Assembly: GCA_903838355.1 (NCBI GenBank)
Contig: CAILYC010000059.1
Span: 1 to 64,000 of the forward strand
Direction: 5' to 3'
Length of the DNA stretch: 64,000 nucleotides
Source: an uncultured Burkholderiales bacterium
GTDB lineage: Bacteria; Pseudomonadota; Gammaproteobacteria; Burkholderiales; Burkholderiaceae_C
Shown: positions 7,891 through 19,519 of the stretch, piece after piece
Numbering within the stretch: the first letter of the stretch is position 1
Layout: every line of letters begins with the position of its first letter
Made by a program: the position numbers and the translations under genes
The notes under the pieces: generated by a model
Database searches by the model: none
Told to the model about the DNA's origin: nothing
Seen by the model: the letters and a program-made list of their open reading frames with translations, nothing else

Positions 7891-8871
7891 TCAACTGGTT
7901 CGAATGAGCAGTTGTGAGGCGAGTTCGCGCAAGGCCGATTTATAAACTGAATCGGGCAAAGGTTTCAAGGCCGCTATGGCCAAGAGCGCTTGCTCATGGG
8001 CGACGGCGCGGGTGGCCTCCATAGCGCCACTTCGTTGGATGACTTCAAGTATGGGTTCGAGTTCAACTTCTGCATCTTGCTCAATGGCATTTTTGATCAG
8101 TTGGCGTTCACGCGCGTCGGCTTTTTGCATGGCAAAAATGAGCGGTAAGGTGGTTTTGCCTTCGCGCAAATCGTCCCCTAAATTTTTACCCAAGAGGGTG
8201 CTCTCCCCTTCATAGTCAAGTGCATCGTCGATCACTTGAAAGGCGGTACCGAGTGCGACACCGTAATCGCCACAGGACTGTTGCAGTGCATCGGGGCAAG
8301 ACGCCATGATGGCTGGAAGTCTGGCGCTCGCTTCAAAGAGCTTGGCAGTTTTAGAGCGAATGACTTGTAAATAGTCCTCTAGGGTGAGGCTTGCATCGTG
8401 CAAATTCATGAGTTGCTGAACTTCGCCTTCTGCAATGACATTGGTGGCATTGGCCAAAACGGCCATCACCTGCATATTGCCGCAGTCCACCATCATTTGA
8501 AACGCCCTGGAGTACAAAAAGTCCCCAACCAACACACTTGCAGGGTTACCAAATGAGACATTGGCCGTGGCCCGGCCTCGGCGCATGGTGGAATCATCGA
8601 CCACGTCATCGTGCAGCAAGGTGGCCGTGTGGATGAACTCAATCACCGCGGCAATTTCAAAGCGGTCCTCATGGTCGTAGGACAAAGCGCCAGCAATCAA
8701 GAGTAACAATGCAGGTCGAATTCGCTTGCCACCCGCAGAGATGATGTATTTGGCGACTTCGCCCACCAAAGGGACGGCTGAACTCAAACGCTTGGCGATC
8801 ACGGCGTCGACATGGTCCATATCTTGGGCGATCAAGGTGGCGTAAGCGTTGGATGGGGTTTCGAGAGTCAA
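7891..8871 (-). CDS. ispB: Octaprenyl diphosphate synthase
   Basis: A trans-polyprenyl diphosphate synthase of 326 residues that builds the isoprenoid side chain of ubiquinone from farnesyl diphosphate and isopentenyl diphosphate in the cytoplasm. Both Asp-rich Mg2+ motifs are present: LLHDDVVDDSTMRRG (first DDxxD, residues 88-92) and QVIDDALDYEG (second). GGKRIRP (48-54) is the isopentenyl-diphosphate-binding block. Length matches the family (about 320-330). The start is a TTG (8869-8871) with AGGTGA upstream, since no ATG gives the usual N-terminus. It is divergent from rplU, the standard arrangement in Proteobacteria. Chain length (C40) is assumed from the family. Confidence 0.9.
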   Translation of the reverse strand: MTLETPSNAYATLIAQDMDHVDAVIAKRLSSAVPLVGEVAKYIISAGGKRIRPALLLLIAGALSYDHEDRFEIAAVIEFIHTATLLHDDVVDDSTMRRGRATANVSFGNPASVLVGDFLYSRAFQMMVDCGNMQVMAVLANATNVIAEGEVQQLMNLHDASLTLEDYLQVIRSKTAKLFEASARLPAIMASCPDALQQSCGDYGVALGTAFQVIDDALDYEGESTLLGKNLGDDLREGKTTLPLIFAMQKADARERQLIKNAIEQDAEVELEPILEVIQRSGAMEATRAVAHEQALLAIAALKPLPDSVYKSALRELASQLLIRTS

Positions 8872-9056
8872 GAGTATTCACCTGAAGGGTAGTGGTCATT
8901 ATAAAGACTGCGCTTGTGTCGCATTGAGCCCCCCGAACAGTGGACATTTTTTCCAAGAAGTTGTGGGTCAATCGGATTAAAATAAATCTAAAGTATTAAT
9001 TTTTGGTTTGGGTTGACTGTAAAGGAATTCCTAAGGTTGTGAATGACACATGCAAC

Positions 9057-9085
9057 TAGACCCCAAAGGCCACAGATGCTACAAT
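9057..9085 (+). promoter_or_regulatory. Candidate sigma-70 promoter for rplU-rpmA
   Basis: TAGACC (9057-9062) and TACAAT (9080-9085) are separated by exactly 17 bases. The -10 is preceded by TGC, giving an extended -10. It lies 63 bases before the rplU start, with no other good candidate closer. Confidence 0.5.
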
Positions 9086-9148
9086 GGAGGGCTCTGTAAA
9101 AATCCTTTTGCAGGGTTCAAAGATTACTCAGTATTCCAAGAGGTCCTT

Positions 9149-9460
9149 ATGTACGCGGTCATAAAAACCGGCGGCAAACAATATCGTGTTGCTGCTGGCG
9201 AAAAAATTAAAGTAGAACAGATTGCTGCGGACGTTGGCCAAGAGATTGTGATTGACCAGGTGTTGGCTGTCGGTGACGGCGCCAATCTCAAGGTTGGCAC
9301 GCCCTTGGTGTCCGGCGCAACGGTCACGGTCACGGTCGTGGCCCATGGCTTGCACGACAAAGTGCGCATCTTCAAAATGCGTCGTCGTAAACATTATCAA
9401 AAGCGCCAAGGCCATCGCCAGCAATTCACTGAATTGCACATTGCCTCGATCCACGCTTAA
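9149..9460 (+). CDS. rplU: 50S ribosomal protein L21
   Basis: A 103-residue ribosomal protein L21, which binds 23S rRNA in the large subunit. It begins with the invariant [20 protein letters not shown] and ends with the L21 signature block [20 protein letters not shown], the basic RNA-binding loop. Length matches E. coli L21 (103). The start at 9149 is set by this N-terminus and by AAGAGG six bases upstream; a longer frame from 9050 has no support. It forms a two-gene operon with rpmA, 21 bases downstream, followed by a strong terminator. Confidence 0.97.
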   Translation: MYAVIKTGGKQYRVAAGEKIKVEQIAADVGQEIVIDQVLAVGDGANLKVGTPLVSGATVTVTVVAHGLHDKVRIFKMRRRKHYQKRQGHRQQFTELHIASIHA

Positions 9461-9481
9461 GTCGAAGAAGGAGCATTAGAA

Positions 9482-9739
9482 ATGGCACAGAAAAAAGGCG
9501 GCGGCTCGACGCGCAACGGACGTGACTCCAAGCCAAAGATGCTAGGGGTTAAAAAGTTCGGTGGTGAGAACATCACAGCTGGTGCAATCATTGTTCGTCA
9601 ACGTGGAACCAAATTCCATCCTGGCGTCAATGTGGGCATCGGCAAAGACCACACCTTGTTTGCCTTGGTCGACGGACATGTGAGTTTCAGCACCCGTGGT
9701 GCTTTGAACAAACACATGGTGGACATCACCCCTGTTTGA
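9482..9739 (+). CDS. rpmA: 50S ribosomal protein L27
   Basis: An 85-residue L27, whose N-terminal arm reaches the peptidyl-transferase centre. [16 protein letters not shown] is the classical N-terminus, without the cleaved extension seen in Firmicutes. [22 protein letters not shown] is the core L27 signature. It follows rplU in the same operon and ends 32 bases before an intrinsic terminator. Nothing unusual is seen in length or composition. Confidence 0.97.
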   Translation: MAQKKGGGSTRNGRDSKPKMLGVKKFGGENITAGAIIVRQRGTKFHPGVNVGIGKDHTLFALVDGHVSFSTRGALNKHMVDITPV

Positions 9740-9771
9740 AACAGATCTGGGGCGACGGCCTATAAGGCCTT

Positions 9772-9804
9772 GATTTAGCCCCGCTGGTCGGGGCTAAATC
9801 GTTT
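9772..9804 (+). terminator. Intrinsic terminator of rplU-rpmA
   Basis: A perfect 11-bp stem, GATTTAGCCCC (9772-9782) with GGGGCTAAATC (9790-9800), closes a seven-base loop and is followed by GTTTT. It separates the ribosomal protein operon from obgE, so obgE probably has its own promoter in 9805-9931. Confidence 0.85.
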
Positions 9805-9862
9805 TGGAGCGAACCTTTTCAAGTGGGCTGAAATGCTATCCTTGGCTCCTGAATTTGAATAG

Positions 9863-11428
<1,566 letters not shown>

Positions 11429-11485
11429 CGCCCGGTGCATTGGACGCTCACGCCTATTTGCCAACGCAAACCATGTTTGACCCTT

Positions 11486-12697
11486 ATGCAAACCCCTAAG
11501 CCAGCACTCGAAACTGTGAATCTATTGGCTCCAGATGAGATCACCCGCGAACGTGCTCGCGGTGCAATTGAACAGTCGCGACGCTGGGTGGTGAAAGTGG
11601 GCTCAAGTTTGGTCACCAATGAGGGGCGAGGTCTTGACGAGCGCGCCATCGGTGAGTGGTGTCGTCAAATGGCGAGCTTGACACAACCCCTGCCCGGCTC
11701 AGGCCAAGTCTCGCTTGAGATCATCATGGTCTCCAGTGGTGCTGTGGCCGAGGGTATGAAGCGCTTGGGCTGGAGCACACGTCCGAGTGCCATCAATGAA
11801 TTACAAGCCGCTGCCGCGGTTGGTCAAATGGGCCTGGCCCAGATCTACGAGAGCAAACTCAAAGAAAATGGACTCGGAAGTGCGCAAGTGCTCCTCACCC
11901 ATGCCGACTTGGCCGATCGGGAGCGCTACCTCAATGCCAAGTCCACCTTGCTCACCTTGCTCAAACACGGCGTGCTGCCGGTGATCAATGAAAATGACAC
12001 CGTGGTCAATGACGAGATCAAGTTCGGTGACAACGACACCCTGGCCTCCTTGGTGGCCAATTTGGTGGAGGCCGATGCGCTCATTATTTTGACCGATCAG
12101 GCTGGCCTTTATGACAGCGATCCGCGCTCCAGCCCAGAGGCCAAATTCATTCGATGTGCCTTGGCCGGCGACCCCTTGCTTGAAAGCATGGCGGGCGGTG
12201 CGGGTTCGAGCCTGGGCAAAGGCGGCATGATCACCAAGGTGTTGGCAGCCAAACGGGCGGCCAGTTCGGGAGCCTCCACGGTCATCGCTTGGGGGCGTGA
12301 GCCCGATGCCTTGATTCGACTCGCCCGCGGGGAAAGTCTGGGCACTTTGCTGTGGGCGAGTACGCCCAAATTACAGGCCAAAAAACAATGGATGGCCGAC
12401 CATTTGCAACTCAAAGGCGCTTTGCTGGTTGATGCCGGTGCAGCCAGCAAACTCAAACTGGGGGGCAGCTCCTTGTTGCCCATTGGTTTGGTCGGTGTTC
12501 AAGGCGATTTTTCAAGAGGTGAGGTCGTGGCGATCAAAGACCCCGAGGGCCAAGAGCTCGCTCGAGGCCTGTCCAATTACGCGAGCGCTGAAGCCAGGCT
12601 GCTGTGTAAAAAGCCTTCGAGCGATTTTGAATCGATCTTGGGCTACACTGCCGAAGACGAAATCGTCCACCGCGATAACATGGTGCTCATGCGCTGA
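11486..12697 (+). CDS. proB: Glutamate 5-kinase
   Basis: It phosphorylates glutamate to glutamate 5-phosphate, the first step of proline synthesis, and is normally feedback-inhibited by proline. The amino-acid kinase domain begins at [34 protein letters not shown] and [14 protein letters not shown] are the substrate-binding blocks. The C-terminal ~90 residues are a PUA domain ([25 protein letters not shown]). The ATG at 11486 gives 403 residues, longer than E. coli ProB (367) because of about 30 extra N-terminal residues; no strong ribosome-binding site decides the start. It follows obgE and converges on rppH, an order common in Burkholderiales. Confidence 0.93.
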   Translation: MQTPKPALETVNLLAPDEITRERARGAIEQSRRWVVKVGSSLVTNEGRGLDERAIGEWCRQMASLTQPLPGSGQVSLEIIMVSSGAVAEGMKRLGWSTRPSAINELQAAAAVGQMGLAQIYESKLKENGLGSAQVLLTHADLADRERYLNAKSTLLTLLKHGVLPVINENDTVVNDEIKFGDNDTLASLVANLVEADALIILTDQAGLYDSDPRSSPEAKFIRCALAGDPLLESMAGGAGSSLGKGGMITKVLAAKRAASSGASTVIAWGREPDALIRLARGESLGTLLWASTPKLQAKKQWMADHLQLKGALLVDAGAASKLKLGGSSLLPIGLVGVQGDFSRGEVVAIKDPEGQELARGLSNYASAEARLLCKKPSSDFESILGYTAEDEIVHRDNMVLMR

Positions 12698-12723
12698 GCA
12701 CTGAGCATGGATTGGGGCTCACA

Positions 12724-13425
12724 TCAGTGCTCAAAGGAGCCGTCTGGAGGCACTTCGGTGTTGTGATGACTCAAGGTGTAAGGGACTCTCACCCCCAAGG
12801 TGTGGGAGCTTGAGAGGCCGGCTTGCAAGGGAGGCGTCTCGCCTTCAGCCGCGATGGACACCTCGGCACTCTTTTCATCCAGGCTCGAGTGGCGCACCCG
12901 TTGTGAAAACTCCCTTGAAGGGCGTGATCGGTGAGACTGGTTGTTGTTTTCAATGGGTGGTAAAAAACGCTGCAGCTCACTGAGGGCGGCTTCGTACACG
13001 CCACGCTTGAACTCCACGACCACTTCCAAAGGAATCCAAAAATCATTCCAACGCCAAGCGTCAAATTCCGGATGGTTGGTCGCCCTTAAGTTGAGATGCC
13101 AGTCTTGCGCGACCAATTGCAACAAAAACCAAATTTGTTTTTGTCCCTTGTAATGGCCCCGAGCATCTCGTCTAATATAGCGGTCTGGCACTTCATAGCG
13201 TAACCAATCTCGGGTTCGGGCGAGAATACGCACATGGTCAGGCATGAGCCCAACTTCTTCGTGCAGTTCCCTAAACATGGCTTGCTCAGGGCTTTCGCCC
13301 TTGTCAATGCCGCCTTGTGGAAACTGCCAACTGTGACTGCGTATTCGCTTGCCCCAAAAAACCTGATTTCGATGATTCACTATGATGATGCCAACATTGG
13401 GCCTAAAGCCGTCTCTGTCAAGCAT
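12724..13425 (-). CDS. rppH: RNA pyrophosphohydrolase
   Basis: A Nudix enzyme that removes pyrophosphate from 5'-triphosphate mRNA ends and so triggers RNase E-dependent decay. The N-terminus [17 protein letters not shown] and the Nudix box at residues 38-60 (GG-x5-GES...[10 protein letters not shown]) match RppH. The ATG at 13425 gives this canonical start; an upstream TTG adds only two residues. At 233 residues it is longer than E. coli RppH (176), because of a Ser/Arg-rich, probably disordered C-terminal tail after residue ~165. It is divergent from proS. Confidence 0.93.
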   Translation of the reverse strand: MLDRDGFRPNVGIIIVNHRNQVFWGKRIRSHSWQFPQGGIDKGESPEQAMFRELHEEVGLMPDHVRILARTRDWLRYEVPDRYIRRDARGHYKGQKQIWFLLQLVAQDWHLNLRATNHPEFDAWRWNDFWIPLEVVVEFKRGVYEAALSELQRFLPPIENNNQSHRSRPSREFSQRVRHSSLDEKSAEVSIAAEGETPPLQAGLSSSHTLGVRVPYTLSHHNTEVPPDGSFEH

Positions 13426-13467
13426 AATCAATTCTCAAATTTTTCAATTGAGTTGATTATCCACAGT

Positions 13468-13490
13468 CCCCCCATTTGATCAAGGGGGGG
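13468..13490 (+). repeat. C/G inverted repeat in the rppH-proS divergent region
   Basis: CCCCCC (13468-13473) and GGGGGGG (13484-13490) can pair around ATTTGATCAA. A TTATCCACA nonamer, identical to the E. coli DnaA-box consensus, lies just before it at 13457-13465. No terminator T tract directly follows. The function is unknown; leader structure for proS or chance are both possible. Confidence 0.35.
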
Positions 13491-13561
13491 AGTGCGAATT
13501 TTTTCTATTCAAGGATTGAACCTTGCTGTTTTTTGTAATTTAAATTGGACCTTCTAGCGAC

Positions 13562-15316
13562 ATGAAAGCCTCTCAATTCCTCGTCTCCACTCTCAAAGAA
13601 GCCCCCCAAGATGCTGAAATCGTCTCCCATCAGTTGATGATTCGCGCGGGGATGATTAAAAAACTCGGGGCAGGTATTTACAGTTATATGCCCATGGGCT
13701 TGAGGGTTATCCGCAAGGTCGAGGCCATCATTCGTCAAGAAATGGACAAAGCCGGTGCCATTGAGCTCACCATGCCCCTCGTGCAACCGGCCGAACTCTG
13801 GCAAGAAACCGGACGTTTTGAGAAAATGGGCCCTGAACTCCTGCGCATACGCGACCGGCATGGTCGTGACTTTGTCATCCAGCCCACCTCGGAAGAGGTG
13901 GTCACGGATATCGCCCGCCAAGAGATCAAGAGCTACAAGCAGCTGCCCAAGAATTTTTATCAAATTCAAACCAAATTTAGAGACGAGCGTCGTCCACGAT
14001 TTGGTCTCATGCGGGGGCGTGAATTCATCATGAAGGACGCCTACAGTTTTGATGTGAGCCCTGACAAAGCGCGCGAGAGTTATGCAGGCATGGCCGCGGC
14101 CTATCGGCGCATTTTTGATCGCTTTGGCTTAAAGTACCGTGCGGTGGCCGCCGATAGTGGTGCCATTGGGGGCGACTTGAGCGAGGAGTTCCAGGTGATT
14201 GCCACAACGGGCGAGGACGCCATCGTGTTTTGTGCGCAAAGCGAGTATGCAGCCAATATGGAAAAAGCCCAAGCCTTGGCGCCGAGCCATGCCCGCCTAG
14301 AGGCCACCCAGGCTCTCAAGCGTGAAGCCACCCCGAGTCAAACCACATGTGAAGAGGTGTCGACCTTGCTGGGCGTTTCTTTGCAGCAAACGGTCAAGTC
14401 CTTGGTCTGGGTTTATGAGCCCAGCAGCGAGAATGGCGCCGCCGCAGTCCAACAATTTTGGTTGGTGCTTTTGCGTGGAGACCATGAGTTGAATGAAGTG
14501 AAACTGGCCAAGGTCCCGCAGTTGAGCCTTGGCCAGTTGCGACTCGCCCACGCCAAAGAGATTGAAGTCCTCTTTTCATGTGTCCCTGGCTTTTTGGGCC
14601 CAGTGGGCCGACCGCCAGGCATCCATCTTTTGGTCGACCGCGAAGTCGCCCTCATGTCCGATTGGGTTTGCGGCGCCAACGAGGCGGGTTTCCACCTCTC
14701 GGGTGTGAACTGGGGGCGGGACTTGGACGCACCTTTGGCGCAAGAGACCTATGACTTGAGAAACGTGGTGAGTGGTGACCTCTCGCCTTGTGGTCAAGGC
14801 ACTTTGAGCATTGAGCGCGGCATTGAAGTGGGGCATATTTTTTACTTGGGCACGAAATACTCCAAAGCCATGAATGCCACTTTTTTGGACGTCAATGGCA
14901 AACCCCAAGCCATGGAGATGGGCTGCTATGGCATTGGCGTCACCCGCTTGCCGGCCGCCGCCATTGAGCAAAACCACGATGCCAAGGGCATGATTTGGCC
15001 CGAGTCCATTGCCCCGTTTGTCTTGGTGATTTGTCCCATCGGAATGGACCGCAGTGAAGAGGTGAAGCAACATGCACACACTCTATACGAGCAAGCGTTG
15101 GAGTTGGGGTGGGATGTGATGCTTGACGACCGCGGCGAGCGCCCTGGGGTCATGTTTGCGGACTGGGAGCTCATTGGTGTGCCACACCGCCTGGTCGTGT
15201 CAGACCGAAGTGTGAAGGCTGGCTTGGCCGAGTACCAGCACCGGCGCGACAGTCAAGCCACCGAGTTGCCACTCCTGGAAGTGATGGGGTTTTTACGCGG
15301 CAAAATCCAGCACTAA
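13562..15316 (+). CDS. proS: Prolyl-tRNA synthetase (bacterial type)
   Basis: A class II aminoacyl-tRNA synthetase that charges tRNA-Pro in the cytoplasm. Motif 1 lies around [17 protein letters not shown], motif 2 at ~138-163 ([18 protein letters not shown]), and motif 3 near residue 453 ([10 protein letters not shown]). Between motifs 2 and 3 is the ~180-residue INS editing insertion ([15 protein letters not shown]...), which hydrolyses Ala-tRNA-Pro. At 584 residues it fits the bacterial type (E. coli 572). The C-terminal anticodon-binding domain includes [20 protein letters not shown]. It is divergent from rppH. The 5' leader carries a C6/G7 inverted repeat at 13468-13490. Confidence 0.97.
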   Translation: MKASQFLVSTLKEAPQDAEIVSHQLMIRAGMIKKLGAGIYSYMPMGLRVIRKVEAIIRQEMDKAGAIELTMPLVQPAELWQETGRFEKMGPELLRIRDRHGRDFVIQPTSEEVVTDIARQEIKSYKQLPKNFYQIQTKFRDERRPRFGLMRGREFIMKDAYSFDVSPDKARESYAGMAAAYRRIFDRFGLKYRAVAADSGAIGGDLSEEFQVIATTGEDAIVFCAQSEYAANMEKAQALAPSHARLEATQALKREATPSQTTCEEVSTLLGVSLQQTVKSLVWVYEPSSENGAAAVQQFWLVLLRGDHELNEVKLAKVPQLSLGQLRLAHAKEIEVLFSCVPGFLGPVGRPPGIHLLVDREVALMSDWVCGANEAGFHLSGVNWGRDLDAPLAQETYDLRNVVSGDLSPCGQGTLSIERGIEVGHIFYLGTKYSKAMNATFLDVNGKPQAMEMGCYGIGVTRLPAAAIEQNHDAKGMIWPESIAPFVLVICPIGMDRSEEVKQHAHTLYEQALELGWDVMLDDRGERPGVMFADWELIGVPHRLVVSDRSVKAGLAEYQHRRDSQATELPLLEVMGFLRGKIQH

Positions 15317-15458
15317 AAGCCTTGGATGCGATGAAGGGCCAGTTGGGTCCCTACTGACTCTTCAAGGGTATGAAAGGCTTGAAGGGCTTGCAGGGTAGCC
15401 AATTGAGGCCCAGCGTGACGGCGTTTCACAGCAGAAAACGCCTTCAACAGGCTTGGGC

Positions 15459-15776
15459 TTAGGCCTTCAAGACCTGGGTCAACTCACCCGACTCGAACAT
15501 CTCCATCATGATGTCGGAGCCACCAATGAATTCGCCCTTGACGTAGAGCTGCGGGATGGTAGGCCAGTTGCTGTACTCTTTGATACCATGACGAATTTCG
15601 GGCTCTTCTAAAACATTGATGGTTTTGAGTTGCTTGACGTCCACGCCAGAGGCTTTGAGGACTTGGATGGCCCGCCCCGAAAAACCACATTGCGGAAAAC
15701 TGGCGTCCCCCTTCATGAACAGCACCACGTCGTGGCTTTTGACCAATTGATCAATTTGGGTTTGTACGTTATCCAT
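15459..15776 (-). CDS. grxD: Monothiol glutaredoxin Grx4
   Basis: A 105-residue CGFS-type monothiol glutaredoxin. The active-site motif CGFS is at residues 30-33 (FPQCGFSGRA), with the cis-Pro block WPTIPQLYVKGEFIGGSDI binding glutathione. The family holds and transfers [2Fe-2S] clusters, often with BolA partners. ATG 15776 gives the usual N-terminus MDNVQTQIDQLVKSHDVVLF; a longer frame from 15806 is not conserved. It is the last gene of the hemA-prfA-prmC-grxD series, about 100 bases after prmC. The 142 bases between grxD and proS hold nothing I recognise. Confidence 0.95.
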   Translation of the reverse strand: MDNVQTQIDQLVKSHDVVLFMKGDASFPQCGFSGRAIQVLKASGVDVKQLKTINVLEEPEIRHGIKEYSNWPTIPQLYVKGEFIGGSDIMMEMFESGELTQVLKA

Positions 15777-15879
15777 GGCCTGGGCTCTCCAAAAACAGTA
15801 AAACATGCGGCTTTGTCATGGCAATTTGGGGACGAAACCCCCTAATTGGTTGATAAGCCACACTGAAAGTGTATGGTTA

Positions 15880-16812
15880 TTATTCCATGTTTGGAGACTG
15901 CGCGCCAGTGCAGCGGGGGATGCCCGCAAGGTCAGGGCGGGTTTGGATCTGGGTGTAGCCCCATTGTGCCAAGCTCGCTTGCACGCGCTCAAACTGGTCG
16001 TGGCCATGCTCAAACAAGAGCCACCCACCCGGTTTGAGGTGTGCAAGCGCTTGACTGACAATGCGTCGGATGTCGGCCAGGCCCCCGTCTTGACTCACCA
16101 AGGCGTTCAAAGGCTCATGGCGCAGCGCTGCCAAATGCGGGTCGCCTGGTGAAATATAGGGCGGGTTGGAGACGATCAAGTCAAATTGCAGGGACCCCAT
16201 GCCTTCAAGCCAGTTGCCTTCACGAAGCACCAAGGGCAGCCGCAGTGCCTGGGCATTGTGCCCCGTCAAAGCCAATGCGCCTGGACTGCAGTCCACGGCC
16301 CAAACTTCGGTGTTTGGGGCGTGGGCCTTGAGGGCCAAGGCAATGGCGCCACTGCCGCAACCCAAGTCCACCGAACGGATCACCCTATCATTAAAGTCCT
16401 TTGTCAGTATTGCATTTTGTTGAGAGTGTGCGCTAACTTCTGATTTTCGGCTCAAGATTTCCAAGGCCCAATCGACCAAGGTTTCGGTGTCTGATCTCGG
16501 ATCCAGTGCCCGGTCGTCAACCCTCAAAGTCAGACCATAAAAAACGCTTTCTTGGGTGATGTAGGCCAGGGGCACGTTCTCGCGCAAACGCTGCACGCCT
16601 TCCCAAAACCCCTGGCCTTGTTCTGGGCTGAGGAGGTCTTGGTCATGGGTGTAGAGCCAGGCTCTGGCGCCTTGGGGCTGCGCCAAAGCTTTGAGCATCA
16701 GGCTTTGGCACTCCCAGGGGGTCAATCCGCTTTGGCGCGCAAGCGCCATCCAGGCCGATACAGTCGGGCGTGGCGGTGGGCAGACAGGGCCAAGGGCCGG
16801 GAGCTCAGTCAT
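15880..16812 (-). CDS. prmC: Release factor glutamine methyltransferase
   Basis: It methylates the Gln of the GGQ motif in RF1 and RF2, using S-adenosylmethionine. SAM motif I is VDLGCGSGAIAL (residues 148-159) and the catalytic NPPY motif is at 216-219 (IVSNPPYIS). The N-terminal helical domain contains the RF-docking region, and YGLTLRVDDRALDPRSDTE precedes the SAM domain. I chose ATG 16812 (310 residues). A TTG at 16842 overlapping the prfA stop codon would add ten residues, and the ribosome-binding site does not separate the two. Linkage to prfA, its substrate, is standard. Confidence 0.92.
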   Translation of the reverse strand: MTELPALGPVCPPPRPTVSAWMALARQSGLTPWECQSLMLKALAQPQGARAWLYTHDQDLLSPEQGQGFWEGVQRLRENVPLAYITQESVFYGLTLRVDDRALDPRSDTETLVDWALEILSRKSEVSAHSQQNAILTKDFNDRVIRSVDLGCGSGAIALALKAHAPNTEVWAVDCSPGALALTGHNAQALRLPLVLREGNWLEGMGSLQFDLIVSNPPYISPGDPHLAALRHEPLNALVSQDGGLADIRRIVSQALAHLKPGGWLLFEHGHDQFERVQASLAQWGYTQIQTRPDLAGIPRCTGAQSPNME

Positions 16813-16838
16813 GGTGCGTCGGGGTGCATCTGGGTGGG

Positions 16839-17963
16839 TCAAACCACCAGGCCCCCAATTTCGAGGTCTTGCATGAGCTCACTCTCACGCGCATGCTGCA
16901 AGGCGGTCAAGACCTCTTTCAAGTCGCCTTCCATGATTTGGGACAATTTATAAAGGGTCAAATTGATGCGGTGGTCGCTCAGCCGGCCTTGGGGAAAGTT
17001 GTAGGTGCGAATTCGATCCGAGCGGTCGCCGCTGCCGATGAGCCCTTTGCGAGTGGCCGCTTCCTTTAAGGAGCGCTCGAGGCGGTCTTTTTCTTGAATT
17101 CGCGCCAATAGCACCTGCATGGCTTTGGCCTTGTTGCGGTGCTGGGAGCGGTCGTCTTGGCATTCGGCCACGATGCCGGTGGGCAAATGGGTGATGCGCA
17201 CGGCTGAATCGGTTTTATTGATGTGTTGCCCACCCGCGCCCGAGGCCCGGTAGGTGTCGATGCGCAGGTCTTGTGCATTGATCTCAATGCTCTGGTGGGG
17301 GTCGGGCTCGGGCATCACCGCCACGGTGCAGGCACTGGTGTGAATTCTGCCCTGAGACTCGGTGGTGGGCACGCGCTGAACGCGGTGTCCGCCAGACTCA
17401 AAGCGCAAGGCACCATAGACTTTGTCACCCTCAATGCGAACGACCACTTCTTTATAGCCACCCAGTTCGCTCTCCGATTCACTCATGATCTCGCACTTCC
17501 AGCCCACTTTCTCGGCATGGCGCAGGTACATGCGCAGGAGGTCAGCGGCAAAGAGCGCCGACTCGTCTCCGCCCGTGCCCGCGCGAATTTCCAAATAGGC
17601 GTTGCGGGCGTCTTGTGGGTCTTTGGGCAGCAGCAATCGCTGTAACTCAGCATCGAGTTGATCGCTCTCGGCCTCCAAGCTGCTCACCTCAGCTTGGGCC
17701 ATGGACAGCATCTCCAAGTCGGCTGTCACGCTTTGGGAGGGCAGGAGCGTCTCAGCGACCATCTCTTGTGCTTGACGCAACTCCGCTTGTGCGCTTTGGT
17801 AACGCTGCCAGCGAGAAGCAATGACGGCGACATCGGCGTGCTCACGCGAGAGCGCCATGAATTGCTGCATGTCTTTGAGGATGTCCTCTCGGGCGAGTAA
17901 AAAATCAAGCTCGGCCAAACGAACCGCATAGCGCTCGAGTTGGGTTTGCATAAAAGGCTTCAT
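16839..17963 (-). CDS. prfA: Peptide chain release factor 1
   Basis: RF1 recognises UAA and UAG and triggers peptide release. The peptidyl-transferase GGQ motif is at residues 244-246 ([14 protein letters not shown]), and the codon-recognition loop [14 protein letters not shown] carries the P-x-T tripeptide of RF1 at 199-201 rather than the SPF of RF2. At 374 residues it is slightly longer than E. coli RF1 (360). ATG 17963 gives the classical MKP start. The further upstream open frame (to 18125) is not conserved. It lies between hemA and prmC as in many Proteobacteria. Confidence 0.96.
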   Translation of the reverse strand: MKPFMQTQLERYAVRLAELDFLLAREDILKDMQQFMALSREHADVAVIASRWQRYQSAQAELRQAQEMVAETLLPSQSVTADLEMLSMAQAEVSSLEAESDQLDAELQRLLLPKDPQDARNAYLEIRAGTGGDESALFAADLLRMYLRHAEKVGWKCEIMSESESELGGYKEVVVRIEGDKVYGALRFESGGHRVQRVPTTESQGRIHTSACTVAVMPEPDPHQSIEINAQDLRIDTYRASGAGGQHINKTDSAVRITHLPTGIVAECQDDRSQHRNKAKAMQVLLARIQEKDRLERSLKEAATRKGLIGSGDRSDRIRTYNFPQGRLSDHRINLTLYKLSQIMEGDLKEVLTALQHARESELMQDLEIGGLVV

Positions 17964-18230
17964 GGGCAATTCAGTGTAAAAAATAGGTGGCGAAGATTCG
18001 GGAAATGGGGTTGTCGGCAGTGGCTGCGTCTGGGCCAAGCATGGCGTCTTTGATGGACTCACTCGGGTCAGGGTGTCACTGGCTGCTGGGGTGGACTGCA
18101 CTGCGCAGGGGCGCTGGACTGGCAAACCCCTGGGGCTTGGGCCTTGTCAAGAGCCAAGGCAGGCTGACAGACGGGGCCCAAAGCGCGTTGTCGATTCAAC
18201 ACCCAAGCGCCAACACGAATGCGAGCGACG

Positions 18231-19496
18231 CTAACGGTGATGGCTCTCGCGAAGAAAAAAATGTTGTACCGCTTCGATGGAGGCTTCACGCGACTGGGGG
18301 TCAGCGTGGTGCAGCTGCGCCATGGCGCCATGCAGCATTTTGTGGCTCAGACCCTTGGCCAAGGACTGCAAAACCGCATCAATGCTTTCGCCCTTGGCCA
18401 CGAGTTTTTTGGCCTTGGCCAACTCACTGTCCTGCCAGTTTTGCGCTTGGGTGTTCAACTGTTGAATCAAGGGCACGATGCTGCGCTCACCCAGCCACTT
18501 GGCAAAGCTTTGCACGCCTTCGTCAATGATGCGCTCAGCGTGTTCCACTGCCGCTTGCCGGCTTGCCTGTGCGATTTGCACCGAACCACTCAAGTCGTCC
18601 ACGGTGTACAAATACACATCACTCAATCCCTTGACCTCGGGCTCGATGTCTCGCGGCACGGCCATGTCGACCATGAACATGGGGCGGCGTTTGCGGGTTT
18701 TGAGGGCCCGCTCCACGGCGCCCAGACCGATCAGGGGCAGGGAGCTGGCGGTACAACTCACCACAATGTCAAACTCGTGCAAGCGTTGTGGCAAATCGGC
18801 CAAGCGCATGGCCTGGGCGTTGAACTGCGAGGCCAGCAATTGCGCTTTTTCTAAAGTGCGATTGGCAATGCAAATTTGCGCGGGTTGTTTGGCTGAAAAA
18901 TGCGTGGCACACAACTCGATCATCTCTCCTGCACCGACAAAGAGGACTTTGAGGGGCCCCAAGTCGCCAAAGATTTGCATGGCCAAGCGCACAGAGGCGG
19001 CGGCCATGCTGATCGAGAGGTGACCGATTTCGGTGTTGCTGCGCACATCCTTGGCCACCGAAAAGGTTCGCTGAAAGAGCTGGTGCAAGGTCGTGCCCAA
19101 GGAGCCCACTTCGCCCGCCATGCGAACCGCGTCCTTCATTTGACCCAAAATCTGTGGCTCACCCAGAACCATGGAATCCAAGCCACTGGCGACCCGAAAC
19201 GCATGCCGGGCGGCTTCATGGTCTTCTAAGACGTAGCTGTGGGCTTTTAAGGTCTCAAAAGACACCCCACCCGACTGGGCCAACCATTCAAATGAGCGCT
19301 TCAAGGCAGGCTCATTGGAGGCACAATAAATCTCGGTGCGGTTGCAAGTCGACAAAATCGCCGCTTCACCATTGGCGGATATGATGTTTTGTAGGCCACT
19401 GAGCACCGGGGGCATGTGTTCGAGGGCGAAGGCAAACTTACCCCTCAAATCCAGAGGAGCGGTGTTGTGATTGAGGCCCAAAGCCCAGACTGCCAT
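18231..19496 (-). CDS. hemA: Glutamyl-tRNA reductase
   Basis: It reduces Glu-tRNA-Glu to glutamate-1-semialdehyde with NADPH, the committed step of the C5 heme pathway. The catalytic Cys is residue 51 in ILSTCNRTEIY. LGEPQILGQMKDA and the Rossmann block VLFVGAGEMIELCATHF follow, and the C-terminal dimerisation helices end the protein. It has 421 residues, close to E. coli HemA (418). ATG 19496 gives the usual MAVWALGLNHNTAP start. It heads the hemA-prfA-prmC-grxD series. The 267 bases to prfA (17964-18230) show no gene or clear signal. Confidence 0.96.
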   Translation of the reverse strand: MAVWALGLNHNTAPLDLRGKFAFALEHMPPVLSGLQNIISANGEAAILSTCNRTEIYCASNEPALKRSFEWLAQSGGVSFETLKAHSYVLEDHEAARHAFRVASGLDSMVLGEPQILGQMKDAVRMAGEVGSLGTTLHQLFQRTFSVAKDVRSNTEIGHLSISMAAASVRLAMQIFGDLGPLKVLFVGAGEMIELCATHFSAKQPAQICIANRTLEKAQLLASQFNAQAMRLADLPQRLHEFDIVVSCTASSLPLIGLGAVERALKTRKRRPMFMVDMAVPRDIEPEVKGLSDVYLYTVDDLSGSVQIAQASRQAAVEHAERIIDEGVQSFAKWLGERSIVPLIQQLNTQAQNWQDSELAKAKKLVAKGESIDAVLQSLAKGLSHKMLHGAMAQLHHADPQSREASIEAVQHFFLRESHHR

Positions 19497-19519
19497 CCGG
19501 GGATTATAAAATTGCCAGC

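Noticed and set aside
9050-9148. Longer rplU reading frame
   Set aside because: L21 has an invariant MYAVI start at 9149 with a good ribosome-binding site; the extension contains the promoter -10 box.
17964-18125. Upstream extension of prfA
   Set aside because: Pro/Ser/Thr-rich and unlike RF1; the MKP start at 17963 is canonical.
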